Origin: Chaetorhynchus papuensis
Taxonomy: Eukaryota > Chordata > Aves > Passeriformes > Rhipiduridae
DNA length: 64,000 nt
Assembly (NCBI GenBank): GCA_013396525.1
Contig: VWYX01001327.1
Coordinates: 6,033-70,032 of the forward strand
Reading direction: 5' to 3'
Below the pieces are notes generated by a model that worked only from the letters and a program-made list of their open reading frames with translations, ran no database searches and was not told the DNA's origin. Each line of letters opens with the position of its first letter. Within the stretch, counting starts at the first letter, position 1. Positions 13,849 to 25,554 of the stretch are shown in pieces. The translations under genes were made by a program, and so were the position numbers.

Positions 13849-14389
13849 TCCAGATATGCTGAGCTGAGCAGAGACTGCACTTCCCAGGTACGTCTGTGCC
13901 TATGGACACACTGGGCCAGGGATCAGAAGCTGACAAAACATGTTTGGCAGTGGTATATGTTGTAAAGAGGCAAAGCTAAATTTTATCAGTCATAGTCTCA
14001 AGAAAAAAAGAATAAATTGCTCATATTCGGACAGATAAATATGGGAGCCCTTAGACTAAGGGGTAATTTTCCAGCAAGTTATTAGGACCAAAAAAAGGGG
14101 TTAGGATCAAAGTACCTCCTCATTCATAACTCCAGCCAGTACAAAGCAAAACATATATGAACAAGAAAACAAGTTATGGGGGTTGGATCAAATTGAAAAG
14201 GTATTTACTTCACAGAATGTCACTTCTCTCTCATACACTGCGAAACCTATAGGCTGGGAAAATGACTGTGTTTTCCAGCATAAAAGAGAGTACAGAAGAG
14301 CATTTAAACAAACCTTACTCTCTGCTAGAAATACTTTTTGTCATCTGGGAAAGCTGAATTTCTCTTTGAGTGGCCTTACTCTGGTAACA

Positions 14390-15008
14390 AGAAAAGACAG
14401 TTAACATTTATTCATATGCTGTACTGATTAGGAAATATCTCTACAAACACAAGTTACTTAGAAACAGCAAGTCTGAAATAGGAGAAAACACCAAGAGAAA
14501 AACAAGCTGTAAATACATTTCAAAAGTGTATTTGTTTTTTTTTTTCCTTTTTCTTTTCTTGACTAGCACCATCTGTACACAATAAAGTATGAACATAAAA
14601 TGTTTGGATAACAAAGATTTGCAAGGCACTTGAACAGTTTTTCTGGATAGGTTTTCTTTTCATGAACCTCTCATTGGAAGTCCCACAGCCACCTTTCCTC
14701 CTTCCTCAGCTAATGCAGGGAAAGAAGTGTCTTCTGCCAGCAGTTCTTATTTACAGACATGTCCTTAAAAGGTTCCGCAAAGTGCTCTTTTAGGCTAAGA
14801 GTATCAACAACCTTCTAGATCCATTTTCCATGCTTGCTCTGTTTGTTTTTCTAATACTACTCCTCTGTATAGTATAGCAAATCTCTCATACACACGGCTG
14901 AGACTTGACTCCAACCTTCATCCTCATTCTTTTGTCTTTGGGATGCTGTTTGGAAGGGAAAAGGAGGATGGCAGAGATGCGCATTGAAATTCTCTTGAGG
15001 TTCATACT
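14390..15008 (-). other. KIF26B: KIF26B proximal 3'UTR (to first candidate poly(A) site)
   Basis: The sequence directly after the stop codon is AT-rich and non-coding. The first AATAAA on the minus strand is about 600 bases downstream, so a minimal 3'UTR of roughly 620 bases is proposed. Further AATAAA hexamers farther left (for example 13843-13848, 9845-9850, 9570-9575 and 9496-9501) leave room for a much longer 3'UTR. The true end cannot be told from sequence alone. Confidence 0.5.
14407..14412 (-). terminator. KIF26B: candidate poly(A) signal AATAAA for KIF26B
   Basis: Perfect AATAAA on the minus strand, the nearest one below the stop codon. It is followed on the minus strand by a T-rich stretch (TGTTAACTGTCTTTTCTTGTT region), as expected for a downstream U-rich element. 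Usage is not proven. Confidence 0.4.
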
Positions 15009-15157
15009 TTATCGGCGCCTAGAGGTGATGTCAAAACAGGTGATCATCATGAGATGGGCCTTGCAGAAGTTGACACGGTTTTCCAAACGCTCAGTCACAC
15101 ATTCCAGGGCCTCCAGGTATTCCAGAGAATCCAGCTCAAATACCTGCTCCAGATCAA
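15009..15157 (-). CDS. KIF26B: KIF26B terminal coding exon with stop codon (149 bp)
   Basis: Forty-eight codons and TAA follow two bases that complete a Phe codon. The product starts DLEQVFELDSLEYLEALE, continues TERLENRVNFCKAHLMM and ends FDITSRRR. This is the extreme C terminus of the KIF26 family and shows that the gene reads to its natural end. It is a short acidic then mixed helical module, with Cys and Met in the final helix and a basic Arg-Arg-Arg end. The stop is at 15009-15011 (TTA on the + strand). The same stretch is also open on the + strand, but that frame has no family match. The 3'UTR continues to lower coordinates. Confidence 0.96.
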
Positions 15158-16681
15158 CTGCGAGAAACAAAACACAGAGACAGGGAAAGTAGACACAGCG
15201 TAGTGATGGCTGGTGGGAGAATCAGAACTAATTCAAGTCTTCAAACCCATCAGTGCTGTATACAACATTATCTGGGGCTTGCCACTGTCATTAAAAGTTG
15301 CCTTTTCTGTTTAATGGCTATTAAAATGGCACAGCAGCTTGTCCATAGTAAAAAACACTTTAAAGTTGCTTTCTGGAGTAATCTGCTCTGCCATCCTCAC
15401 CAGAGCTGCAGATGCCTTTGCTGTGATCCATCATCCTCCAGCAAATGCTGAATGCTGACTTTCTCACACATCCTGCTGACCAGAAAGAGCTTTAAATAGC
15501 TGCTCTCTCCTGGGAGGGCAATTCCTTTGTTGAATTCAGAACTTGGAATTAAAAACAAACCCCTAGGCTCCTTGTTCCTCACCCCTCTCCCTATTCCATG
15601 TGATTCTCCCTAGACCACTCAAGCAAGGCAAGGGAAGGCACACACATCAATCACTCCCACACAAGTGCCCAGCAGCTTCCATGGAAGCCAAGTGTGAGAT
15701 ACATTGTCTGCGCCAGCCCTTCCCATCTTGCCTGGTCCCTGAGGCCTGTGCAATCCTTCAGGCTTTCTGCATTTACCACACTGGAATCAGAAGCAAAGGC
15801 CTCACACAGTAAGTGGACAGCAATGCACAGCAAATTCTCTCTCTCTTTAAAACTGTCCTTTTTAACTCTCCCTTTACATAGTTTCTGAAACCTCTACTGT
15901 GGTTGTTTTGCAGGATATACCAGTCTGGTGTCAACTTAAGGCAATTGTCAAAGGAAGAGGCAGGATGTTGTAAGGGAACACATCAGCCAGCCTCCTTGCT
16001 GCCACCTGCAATTATCCTAAATAAACTTTTGCACACTGTGGGTTTCTTTCTAGAACTCTTCGATATGAATTTATCTGCTTGCTAATATTAAAAACTGTTG
16101 TATAACTACTGCAATACTCTTCACGATTCTCTCCTTAGAAGTGCTGAGGTCCTTCTTCATTTGAATGTGAATGCCCTTTAAGCTCTCTGAACTTTACACA
16201 TCTGTAGTTATAAAAAATGGGCCAAATTCATTTTTCATGTAAGCCCACTGCTGCCAAGGGACAAGTTTGCTCCACAGTGTTATTTTGTTGTAGGAGAGCA
16301 GATTTATAATATTACTCATATGTTTGAGTGATCTGAGGCCAAAAAAAAAAATCTCATTTTCAGGAGCTGTGGACTGAAACGCGTGAACGTTAATCTACCA
16401 ATGGCAATATCCACCACTAGAATGCTGTCCCATTTCAAGATTCAGCTCTCAGGCAAAAAGGACTGTTCAGTTCTACTGTCAACATTTAATAAGAATTATA
16501 GGAACTAGTTCTAGAAAAACAGTCAATCTAAAGCTTGCCCTTAGGTCATATGTTGGTTCATTTTAGTTTACAAAACAGTAGCTTACATCTCATTCTCACC
16601 AGACACTTCTGCTTCCCTCCATCCCCCGTTAAACAAACCAAAGGAAACCTATGAGTTTAGGCAATAAAACGATGTCCTTAC
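15158..16681 (-). other. KIF26B: KIF26B last intron (1,524 bp)
   Basis: GT-AG intron, phase 1 (GAA T|TT). The acceptor is TTTCTCGCAG. It contains one arm of a palindromic MITE-like relic around 16213-16262. Nothing else in it is recognisable. Confidence 0.9.
16213..16262 (+). mobile_element. possible left arm of the same palindromic MITE-like relic
   Basis: The stretch GGGCCAAATTCATTTTTCATG followed by TAAGCCCACTG resembles the left arm of the repeat described for 12599-12652. No right arm is evident. It lies in the last KIF26B intron. Confidence 0.3.
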
Positions 16682-16832
16682 ATTCACTGAGCCACTTATT
16701 AGGATCCAGCATCAGGTACTGTTTGGTCACCTCCAGTTCTCTCATTAACCACTCATACTTGGCCTTGACCTCAGCGATTCTCTGCTGGCGATGCTCCAGG
16801 ATTTTCAGCTTGGCATTGAAACATATCACCTC
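16682..16832 (-). CDS. KIF26B: KIF26B exon: C-terminal coiled-coil/helical segment (151 bp)
   Basis: Fifty codons plus one base. The product begins EVICFNAKLKILEHRQQR, continues AEVKAKYEWLMRELEVTKQ and ends LMLDPNKWLSE. Heptad-like spacing of Leu, Ile and Met with charged residues between them suggests a helical or coiled-coil segment. It is almost identical to the mammalian sequence I remember; the visible change is VI where I recall an AM pair near the start. Acceptor GCAG|GAG and donor GAAT|GTAAGG are clear. The last base T joins TT of the terminal exon to make a Phe codon, which fits the family sequence (LSEFDLEQV). Confidence 0.96.
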
Positions 16833-17810
16833 CTGCCAGCCAGGAAAAAGCAGCAGGGAAGGAATAGGTGAAGAGGAGAAGAAATACCCAGGTCCATTTA
16901 GTGAAATGATCTTCCAATCAATAATACTGACAATGAGCCATTTATTCTGGAAGCATATGAATCACTGCATGAAATCATCCATCATCTGCTTTATTTTTAT
17001 TGCTTTTGTTTGGTTTTCATGTTTTCCATCAGTGAGCTTTGGAGACTTTGCAATGGTAGTTAATAATAAAACATTATAATTAATAACAGGCAGCATCTTG
17101 AAATTAGATTAACTGTAGGAAAACATTTCTGTTTTTTCACCACAGTTTGGCTAAGAAAATCTGAGCTCTTGGGAGTAGGAAATCCATTTCTTGCTGTATT
17201 GAAAGCCTAAATACACCCCTGCACTTGGTGCATAAGTAATGCATTAGTCATATTTTAAAATAAGAGAACTGGTAGCAATATCAAATTTGAAACATCCTTA
17301 AACAAAGGGAGTATGTTATGAAAAGCTCTAGCAATTCACAGTCATTAATAAAGAAGATATATTTTCTGTAAAGATCTGGGGCACAGTAACAGCATGAGGT
17401 GCAGTTCTGGAGACAGCCAGCCTGGCCTCGCATGACTTCTGAGGGGTGGCAGCCACCAGGACGTGCAGCAAATGAAACCATGCTGACGACTGTGCTAGCA
17501 TGGAAGCAATTCCAGTAACAGAACTATCCCCATCCAAGCCTGTGTGAGGGTCTCAACACTATTCCACACTCTCCTCTGTAAACAAATCTGCCGTGTGGGT
17601 GAATTGCAGTGGAAACCCCACTCCAAGTTTCTCCAAACATCACAAATAGCCTCAACAAGGGGCTAGGAAGAAAAAGTGCCTTAAAATAATAAGTACATAA
17701 TCCACCGTTACTCTAAAATACTCAACTTCAGATACCCCTCCCAATCTTATGTTTTAAGTGCTGACCTTTGCAACTTACGCCATCCAGGAGATTCCATGGA
17801 TTGCACTCAC
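16833..17810 (-). other. KIF26B: KIF26B intron (978 bp)
   Basis: GT-AG intron, phase 0, between the codons for Lys and Glu. The acceptor reads GGCTGGCAG|GAG. I see no repeat or conserved-looking block in it. ATG-initiated open frames on both strands here are short and unrelated to the gene. Confidence 0.9.
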
Positions 17811-18013
17811 CTTGCTGTCCCCACCTCGCCGTCGCTGGAGCCTCTCCACATCATCTATCTCATAGACTTTGATCTCAAAGGGCTCCCCCAGCCCCCGCTG
17901 CCCACTCCTCAGTGGCCCATCCACCCAGCGGACCCCGGGGCTGTTGGCAGGCTTCCTTGCTGGGGAGGTGGTGTCAAGGGATAAAGCTGGAATAAGCCTC
18001 CTCCTCTGGGAAC
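17811..18013 (-). CDS. KIF26B: KIF26B exon: basic start of the conserved C-terminal region (203 bp)
   Basis: The first two bases complete the split Gly codon and 67 codons follow. The product starts SQRRRLIPALSLDTTSP and contains GVRWVDGPLR, then EPFEIKVYEIDDVERLQRRR, and ends GGDSK. This is the segment that links the disordered tail to the C-terminal helical part and is nearly the same in mammals as I recall it. The TSP site (Ser codon 17964-17966) is a proline-directed phosphosite candidate. Acceptor TTTCTCCATCTGCAG|GT and donor AAG|GTGAGT are both good. The base composition is more GC-rich than the flanking introns, as expected for coding sequence. KIF26A has a similar segment, so this exon alone does not decide the paralogue; the linked giant exon does. 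Confidence 0.95.
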
Positions 18014-21000
18014 CTGCAGATGGAGAAAGTGCCACTGCATGTTAGCACAGTCATTGCTTCTCCTTTCTATTGCAGAGAAGTCTACAAATGATATGTATTT
18101 GGCCTCCTCAGACATAGAAGAAAACAGAGGGAAAACACAGGGAGGCCGTGGGAGCTGTAGCTGCAGTGTGCAGTGCCCACTCGCCGTGAGTGAGACGCTC
18201 AGTGTTCTTTGGTGCTCACTGCAGGATCTGACACTCAGAGGGCACATGTGCCCTGAAGTTCACAGAGCCTGTGTCTGCTCCCCGCTGATTAGCTCTCAGC
18301 ATGTACAGGTAAGCCGACGGAGGACCCAAGCCAGCAGGATGGAACTGGTCTAACTTGGCTTTCCTATCTCTTTACTGGTACTGGCTCTTAAACTCAAAGG
18401 ACAAGCATTAGCCAGTCTCTGCAAAGATCATCTCCAGGAGAGGTGTGGGTTTAGCTTTTTTTAATCACAGCACAGAAAGTGCTTTGATAGTCAAGTTCTG
18501 TTACTGTGCTGGAGTTGGGTGCCAGCACAGCACCACCCAGGCCTTTGCATAACAACTCTGTAGGCTGCTGGCTGCAGCAGTAAAGCCAGTAGAGAGGACA
18601 AAATGCCTGCAGTAAGTACATCCAAGCTTTGTTGCATTTGCCTTGTCTCTACTCAGCAGAATATTCCTCTGAAGCATTTCCCTTTTATGGACTTACTGCA
18701 GCACTGCTGATGGGCAAGACAGCAGCAAGACCGAGAGGCTGGAGGAAGGGTCACTGTGCCAGCTTCCATAGCAGTGCTCGTGCACTCCCATCCCACTTTG
18801 CAACACCAGCACAGCCAGTGGGAGCACTGCAATAGCTGAAGATGTACATGGTTGATAAAGCCTATGTTGCATGGAAAGTGTCTGCCATGTGAGATGACAA
18901 GTCAGGGCCTACGGCAGAGCAAGGAGGAAAATGTATGTCACTGGCCTAATGGCAGTGGTTTGTTGGGAGAAAGAGTAAAAACACACACACAAAAAAGAAA
19001 AACAACTGGTTGCATTTCCTTGCTTGGTTTAGTACAATCAGAGCAATGGTTTGGTTTAAAAGAAAACAAAAACTGAAAACAGAAAGTTTTGTAGCTGAGA
19101 CAGGGTCTTCCCTAGGACACAGCAGGGATAAAAAGGATGGGAGAAGCCAAAAACAAAAGCTGGAGCCAGCAAGTTTGAATGAAACTATTAACTAACTCTC
19201 TTGGCTGCAAGTACAAAAGTGATGGCAGCCAGCAGGGAAGAGATGCTGAATGATCATGCAGATTTTATTATAAAAACAAGATAAAATCATTTATAGGAAT
19301 TTCCCGCATTACATTTATTGAGACTTGAATGTAAATAGTTTCAACATGTCTGTCAATTTGGTGCTTCAGTAAAAGCTAAAAAAACCCCAAAATGTCTATT
19401 GATTGCCTGATTTTTGGATTTGCAAGTAACAAAGTATTGCCTAGTTTCATTCATGGGAGTCTGCTTCTGTGCTGACTTTGAGAACTATCACATCTTATCC
19501 CATGATTTCTGAGCACAACAGTCTGTGCTAGAAACCAGTAGGTCTGTGTTAGGGACCAGTAACTAACCTGTAAATTTTAGCTTTAAAATGGATGAGAATG
19601 GTCTATTGGAAAGCCTAGTCTACAGAGCTTTTATTTGGATGCATCTGAGAGAAATGCAGGAAAAAGAGAGCACAGCCAGAGCTGATTGACAGAGAGCTCT
19701 GGGTAGACAGGGAGCTCTACAAGGCCCCTTTATACCAGACAACCTGAGATGTGGACTGCCCATCCTATGACACTTACCATAGTTGTGTTTATTGCTCAAA
19801 CTGCAGCCCAGCAAAAAAACTCATGCCAGAACAAATGAAGCCTTACAAATACCAGCAAGCAGGAGTTATTTTAGTTCTGTGGTACCAGTCACTGAAAGAC
19901 AATGTCAGCATTCCCCTACCTTGAATGCATTTCAGTTAATCTCTAGATTAAACTGCCCGATCAAGAGAAGAGTCAGATCTTGATAAAAGGAAAAGCAAGA
20001 CCTGACCCATTACCTTAGCCAAAAACTGACAACAACAAGAGAGACAGTTTGGGAAGACCGCAGAAAACTGCAGTGCTAAGGGTGGCTCTTGTCAGCAGTG
20101 CTAGAGAAAGGTAACCAAATGCTGGGAGCAGCTGCTCACCTGAAGGGAGGTGAGAGAGCATGGTGGACTATTGAATTTTGTTACATGCAAGGACAGATCC
20201 TGAAATAGGCTCAGTCCCTCCTGGGAAACAAGTCCTCTGCTTACTTAGATGGGAAGGGCCCTGAGTATCATCTTAGTGCCACTGAAGATCAAAAGGATTC
20301 AGGCATTAAATATGTTTTTAAATATTTTTGAGGCTTTTGGCCATGGTGTCTTACACAAGCAGTCTCTCAAATTTTGTCTGAGTGTAAATACAATCTCTCT
20401 GCTGTTCAACAAGTTTTAGAGACAGCGATATCTACAGGCATCAGATCTGACCTTCTGTTTAATGCACCCAATGCTGTTAATTATTTTTACTTTCTGCCCC
20501 ATAATAATGGTCACATCTCCTTCCCTGACATGCCTTCAGATTAGCTCTAGCATTTCAAGGAAGCAGCTGAGCAGACTGGAAATTCCTTCTGCCCAGCTCT
20601 CCATGCATGGCTGGATTATGATTAAGGTAGAGCCTTTTTCCGTGATGCTTGATTTTCTTCCTTTTTTTCCCACTGTGGCTGATCAAACCACCTTCTTGTG
20701 CAATGAGTCACTTTTAAACCAGCCCACTGGAAAAACTGTCTCCAGCCAGAGTCAAAGTCCAGGTCTGAGACTCTGGGAATGCAGGTAGATGGCTCCAATG
20801 CACCTTGCCACGAGAACAGCATCAGGCTCCTACTTGGAGCAAAGCAAAACAGATTGCCAGGGTAAGAAGTAGAGGGATGATGGTACATTTTTTTGCATTT
20901 TGTTCCCATTCATATCCATTTGGCCCAATGGATATTGAGGTCTAGAAGGAGGGCTCCAACCTGAGGCTTTGTTTAATAGTGCTTAGCCCTTGGTAGGGAG

Positions 21001-24000
21001 GCAGCTGAGACTGCAGCAGGGGCAGGAGACATTAACTCATTATGTTTTTCTAGCCAGAGCTCGTGTCTGGATTGCCTGTGGGTTATGACAACAGGTCAGG
21101 CTGCAGCTCTGGGTGCACTGGGGCAATGCAGCAGGGCAGAGCTGCCTCACACAGCTGCCTCGCCACCCTCTGCCAAGGGGCTCCTTTGGCACATGGGCAA
21201 CCTGCACAGGGCTTCCAGTGGCTACCTCTGTGTGAGACACAAAGGAGAAAGAGAAAGAGAGAGATGTCTGTTTATCTGAGCCTTGCATGCTGACTCAGGA
21301 TGATTTATCTGAGGCTTAGAGTGCTTTGAGAAGAAATTAAAATGAAGGATCTTCTTCCTCTTTCCAGTAAGGCAAAACTGGATCTAGTTTGTTCTAAACA
21401 TGCACTGTTCAACAGGCTGTTTATTAGCCCAGGGTCGCAGTTTGACGCTGGTTAGGCACCAGCACCATGAAACCTATTTGCCTCTGCTATAGTTAAGCAG
21501 AGAAAGGGAAGCAGGAAAAGGAACTTCTCGAGGTCTCTTCTTCCTTAAATATGTACATCACAGAGGCATTACCAGCTTGTTTAATTGGCCTAGCAACCTG
21601 CCCATCAAACCAAGTTTCCCTAAACTGCTAAACTACCACACCCAGGTACACAAAATAATGTCAGGAGACTTCTGTCACCGATCTGTCCATTTAGTGTCTG
21701 GGGTTTTTTTCTTATTTTACCTTAATTGGAATCAGTAAGGAGATACAGCCTAAGCAGAGCTTTGGGGTGAGTGTCACAGAGCAGCTGACAGCTTGCTCAT
21801 CTGTAACAACACACAACAATTAAATTGTTAAAATTAATGCAGCTTTCCATTTATATAGAAAATATCCATCTGAAGTCCCACATTTATTGGGTGCACTTGA
21901 TGGAGTTAGGATCTCATCAATTTTGACTGTATAATAAATAAGATGCTTTGTGGGAATTACAGCACACTACTCCTCTATTCCCCATGTATGACTCATGAAG
22001 AAAGTGGGCAGCCAGGGAGCTCAACAGGAGCAGCTCTCAGCACCCTCCCACCTCTGCCCCACCTCTGCAAACTGGCTGACCCTCCCACCATGTAAATAGA
22101 ACTCATTCCTCCATTCAAAAAAGAAATTTATACCAAAAATCTATCTGAAAGAAATCCAGTAAGATGAACCCAGGGCAGAATAACCACACATTCATTTATG
22201 ACCTTGCAGTATGTAAAGCAACATGCCATTTGCTAAAGGCCCTGAAGGATACATTTTTCACTTAGTTTGAATTTATCCACTCTCAGAATAACCCCTCCTG
22301 AACCTAGCCTGAGTATGAATAACCAGGCTGTGAAATAGCCATGACAATACACAGGATACAAGATTTGCTTTTGCTCTGCCTTAAGCTATAGATTAAGGTT
22401 TGGCCAGGTTAAGTTTAAGATAAAGAGAGTAGCACAGCAGTGAAGGTGTGCAGCGTGAAAGTAGATCTGAATGAAGAGTGGCATTGAAGCTACAACAATT
22501 TCAGCAAAGGTAAGCCCAGGGGAGCCTTAAGATATGAGAAATACAGACCAAGGAATGTGAGGGCAACTTTAAGGATAAGAAAACACACCGACCTCAGCAA
22601 AATTGCCAAACTGCATAAGGATGTGTGCTCATAAAAGTATGTGTTGACTAGGGCAAAAGCTCTAAAAAGTCTGGTTTTGCTTAAGTATTGTGTATTTTGG
22701 AGTGCTCCCCTTAGGCTGCTTTCCAATCACACATTCCCGATTGAGCATCTTTTCTGTGAAAAAGGTAAAGGCAAAAACTGCAAATACAAAATCTTAATGG
22801 AAAACAGTGTGATGCATATCTCTTCAATGCAGGATACATCCAAATTGGATGCAAAACAACTGCTATCCTAGAAATTTCAAGGTGCTTCAAACAGAAAATG
22901 AAACTGTAACTTGATGTATATCATCGTTTCAGAAGTTTATAGTGTGTGCTCAAAGGTGGGATGTGGAGCCAAAGCCATTCCCCACAGCACTTAATGTTAT
23001 GGGATGTAAAATTGCGTTTCTGGACAGAACCTGTTCTTCAGAATTTTGGTTTTTGTCACCAGACTGTCCAGGGAAATTACAAAAAACAGACCTGGTTAAC
23101 TAGAGCAGTACCCCTAAGCTCACACTCTTCCTTCTGTGGCTTCATTTCCAAGAAGTATTGTGCCTCCAACAGCAGTAGCACCAATGTCAATTGTAGCATC
23201 AAACTTTGCTTACTAGCAGAGATTATTTATCCTGTTTCCCCTGCTGCTCCTTGCTGTCTGACAACAGGGCTCCTGCTCTGTTTGAGCTGAAAATGTGATG
23301 CTGACTTTGCCTCTCATTTCCCAGTGGGATCTGCCCTTATGGTCAATTGTCCATGACTGAACCAAATCCTCCCCTTTCCTTTGACTTCCTTTCTCCTAGT
23401 TTATTTTATAGTGCACTTTGCCCAGTGCAGATCGCACAGCTATTCACGCATTTTCACACAGTTTGTACAGTTCTCCTCCTGAAGGGGAAGTTATTGCCAA
23501 TGTTTTAAAGTGGAAGGCCCCTCTGATGATGTGGGGACTTCACCAGAAGTATTTAGGGTTCCCATCTTGAGGTCAGTACTCCAAACACCAAAGAACCAAG
23601 GCTTATATTGCCAGAAAATCTAAACAGCATTCACTCATTCTCACAACTCAGATTACACAGATTGCACAGAAAGGACCATGTTGCACCCAAACACCTGGAA
23701 TAGGATACACTGAGAGAATCCATCATTCAGAAGAAAATGTTCTCTGTCCCAGAGAAATCTCACTGTAAAATAGTTCAGGCCATAGTCTGCATTGTCTGTT
23801 ATGCAAGCCCACTGTTGTGAATTGATAAGAAGTACATGGACACTTGAGACAAGAAATCACTGTTTCCTGTATACTGGAATAAAGCAATGCTTGTTTATAA
23901 TATTCCATCCACACCTGTACTGGATATGTTGTTTCTGTTGGTATAAGGAATACGCTGACATACAGCCAACTTCTCATTTTTTTTCTGTCTACCCAGTTCA

Positions 24001-24697
24001 TTTCTTAACCTTGCTTTCTGAATTACTGTCTTATTTTAAAAGGAGCTTTTCAGGGCAGTTTAGAGCTGGTGAATGAGCACTGTTGAAACCAGATCAGAAA
24101 GCAGGCCTCCTGCAGTGTGGCAGGTTGACAAGTAATCTGGGAGATGCTCCAGGGAAGACGTGCATCACCCACAATTCCTAGCAAAAAACCCAACCAGGGT
24201 CTCTTCTAAACATTCCCCTCTCTTCAGGCTGGATTTTGGTTTAACAGGTATTTGTCAGCATTGTGGCATTATTTAAGAAGCTGGTTATTATTACTACAGT
24301 ACTGCCTTGAAGAGCTGCTCCAGTCACTTGGACAGCAAAGGCAGAGGCTGGAGGGGGAAGGGCTCTAAAGCCAGAACATTAGCTCCCAACAGGACAGCAG
24401 TGGAGGCATTCCAGTGAGCTAATTCTGTGGCAGTGTCAGGAGCAGGTTTTATTTACACCCAGCCTAATGGTGTGCGACTCAGTCATGCATGTTACATGGA
24501 GCCTTCACCGTGCACAATAGCCTGCTGCCACTTCCTCTATTAAATCATTCCTATGTTCATGTGGCTGAAAGCTCAGTGCTGGCATGCAGTAGTCAAGCGT
24601 GTAAAAAATGATTACTCTGATCCCTTTCAACACAGATTTGCTGCATGAAATGGCCTGGCTTTGACCTGGGAAAATCAATGCTGTTGTTTTAATGAAC

Positions 24698-24711
24698 AAA
24701 AAAAAAAAAAA
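24698..24711 (+). repeat. A14 homopolymer
   Basis: Fourteen A residues in the 13.3-kb intron. No retroposed sequence was recognised on its 5' side. Confidence 0.9.
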
Positions 24712-25522
24712 TTTGGAGCTGAAGCCTGCACTTCCCCTCCCTCTACTCACCCCAGGGCTGTCCAGTCAGCAAGTCACATGCATATAGTATCCCGCATGCA
24801 AACAGCATTTTCCCATATAATTCTAAACATCCTTTGTCATGGTAAAGGTATAATACAGCATATCAATTAGTTACCATCACTTGTAAGCAAGTTAAAGTAG
24901 AAATGCTGGAGGTGCCCTACAGCTTTCTGATACAAAGGGCAATTTTCAGTTCCCCACACTGTGCCTTAGGCAATCTAAACATGAACCAAATTCCTTTTCA
25001 CTTGGATTCAACAAGAAAAGCTCAGACTCGCTTTGTTGGTGTTTTGTTTCGTCATTATCATTTTGGCCATGTTTCAAAATGTGATGCTTTGCAATATTGG
25101 TTGGAGACAGACTTTCGTAATTTACAGTCTGTAGATTCGGCCTCTGGCTTTTTCTGCTGCTTTCATAGGCAGGGTAAGTGCTTCCAGAGAGCAAATATGT
25201 TCAAGTGTAGAATTTTCAGGCCTTTCCAGGAACCTCTAAATCTCCATCTTTAAAACCATCCCACCAGTGAAACCCAGAGCACACTAGCATGAGAAAAAAG
25301 GAGGCCAATTGCAGCTAATTAGTCATTTCTTAACAGTCTGTCTTTATTAAAGTGTTTAAAACCATGTAGCAATTTGCTCTTCTTTGGTGTTGAAAGTTAG
25401 TACTGAGAAAGAGATGCAAGGAGTCATGAAACTCCACTACGAATGTCATCAAATGCTGCAGCAGGAATCTTTAATTATCTACAGTCAGACAGTTCCCCAT
25501 GCAAAGAAGAGGAAAGCACATG

Positions 25523-25554
25523 CACAAACACACACACACACACATACACACACA
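25523..25554. repeat. (CA)n microsatellite, interrupted
   Basis: CA dinucleotides with one CATA interruption, in the 13.3-kb KIF26B intron. Confidence 0.95.

Larger units (their letters stand above)
118..14389. other. 3' flank of KIF26B: no gene recognised
   Basis: Every open frame in this stretch is short (at most about 140 codons) and none shows a recognisable domain, splice-consistent exon chain or codon-bias signal. It contains a CR1 fragment near 2.2 kb, a 16-bp tandem repeat at 10866-10907, a MITE-like palindromic relic near 12.6 kb, an AT/TG-rich patch at about 9.35-9.47 kb and several AATAAA hexamers on the minus strand. The part nearest 14.4 kb could still be distal 3'UTR. In mammals the next gene downstream is SMYD3, tail to tail; no SMYD3 exon was found here. 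Confidence 0.6.

Noticed and set aside
14905..15192. 95-codon plus-strand open frame
   Set aside because: It is the antisense shadow of the terminal KIF26B exon.
16651..17079. 142-codon plus-strand open frame
   Set aside because: Antisense shadow overlapping the coiled-coil exon of KIF26B and its intron; no independent evidence.
23440..23530. Vague resemblance to a reversed MIR
   Set aside because: Too few matching positions to separate from chance.
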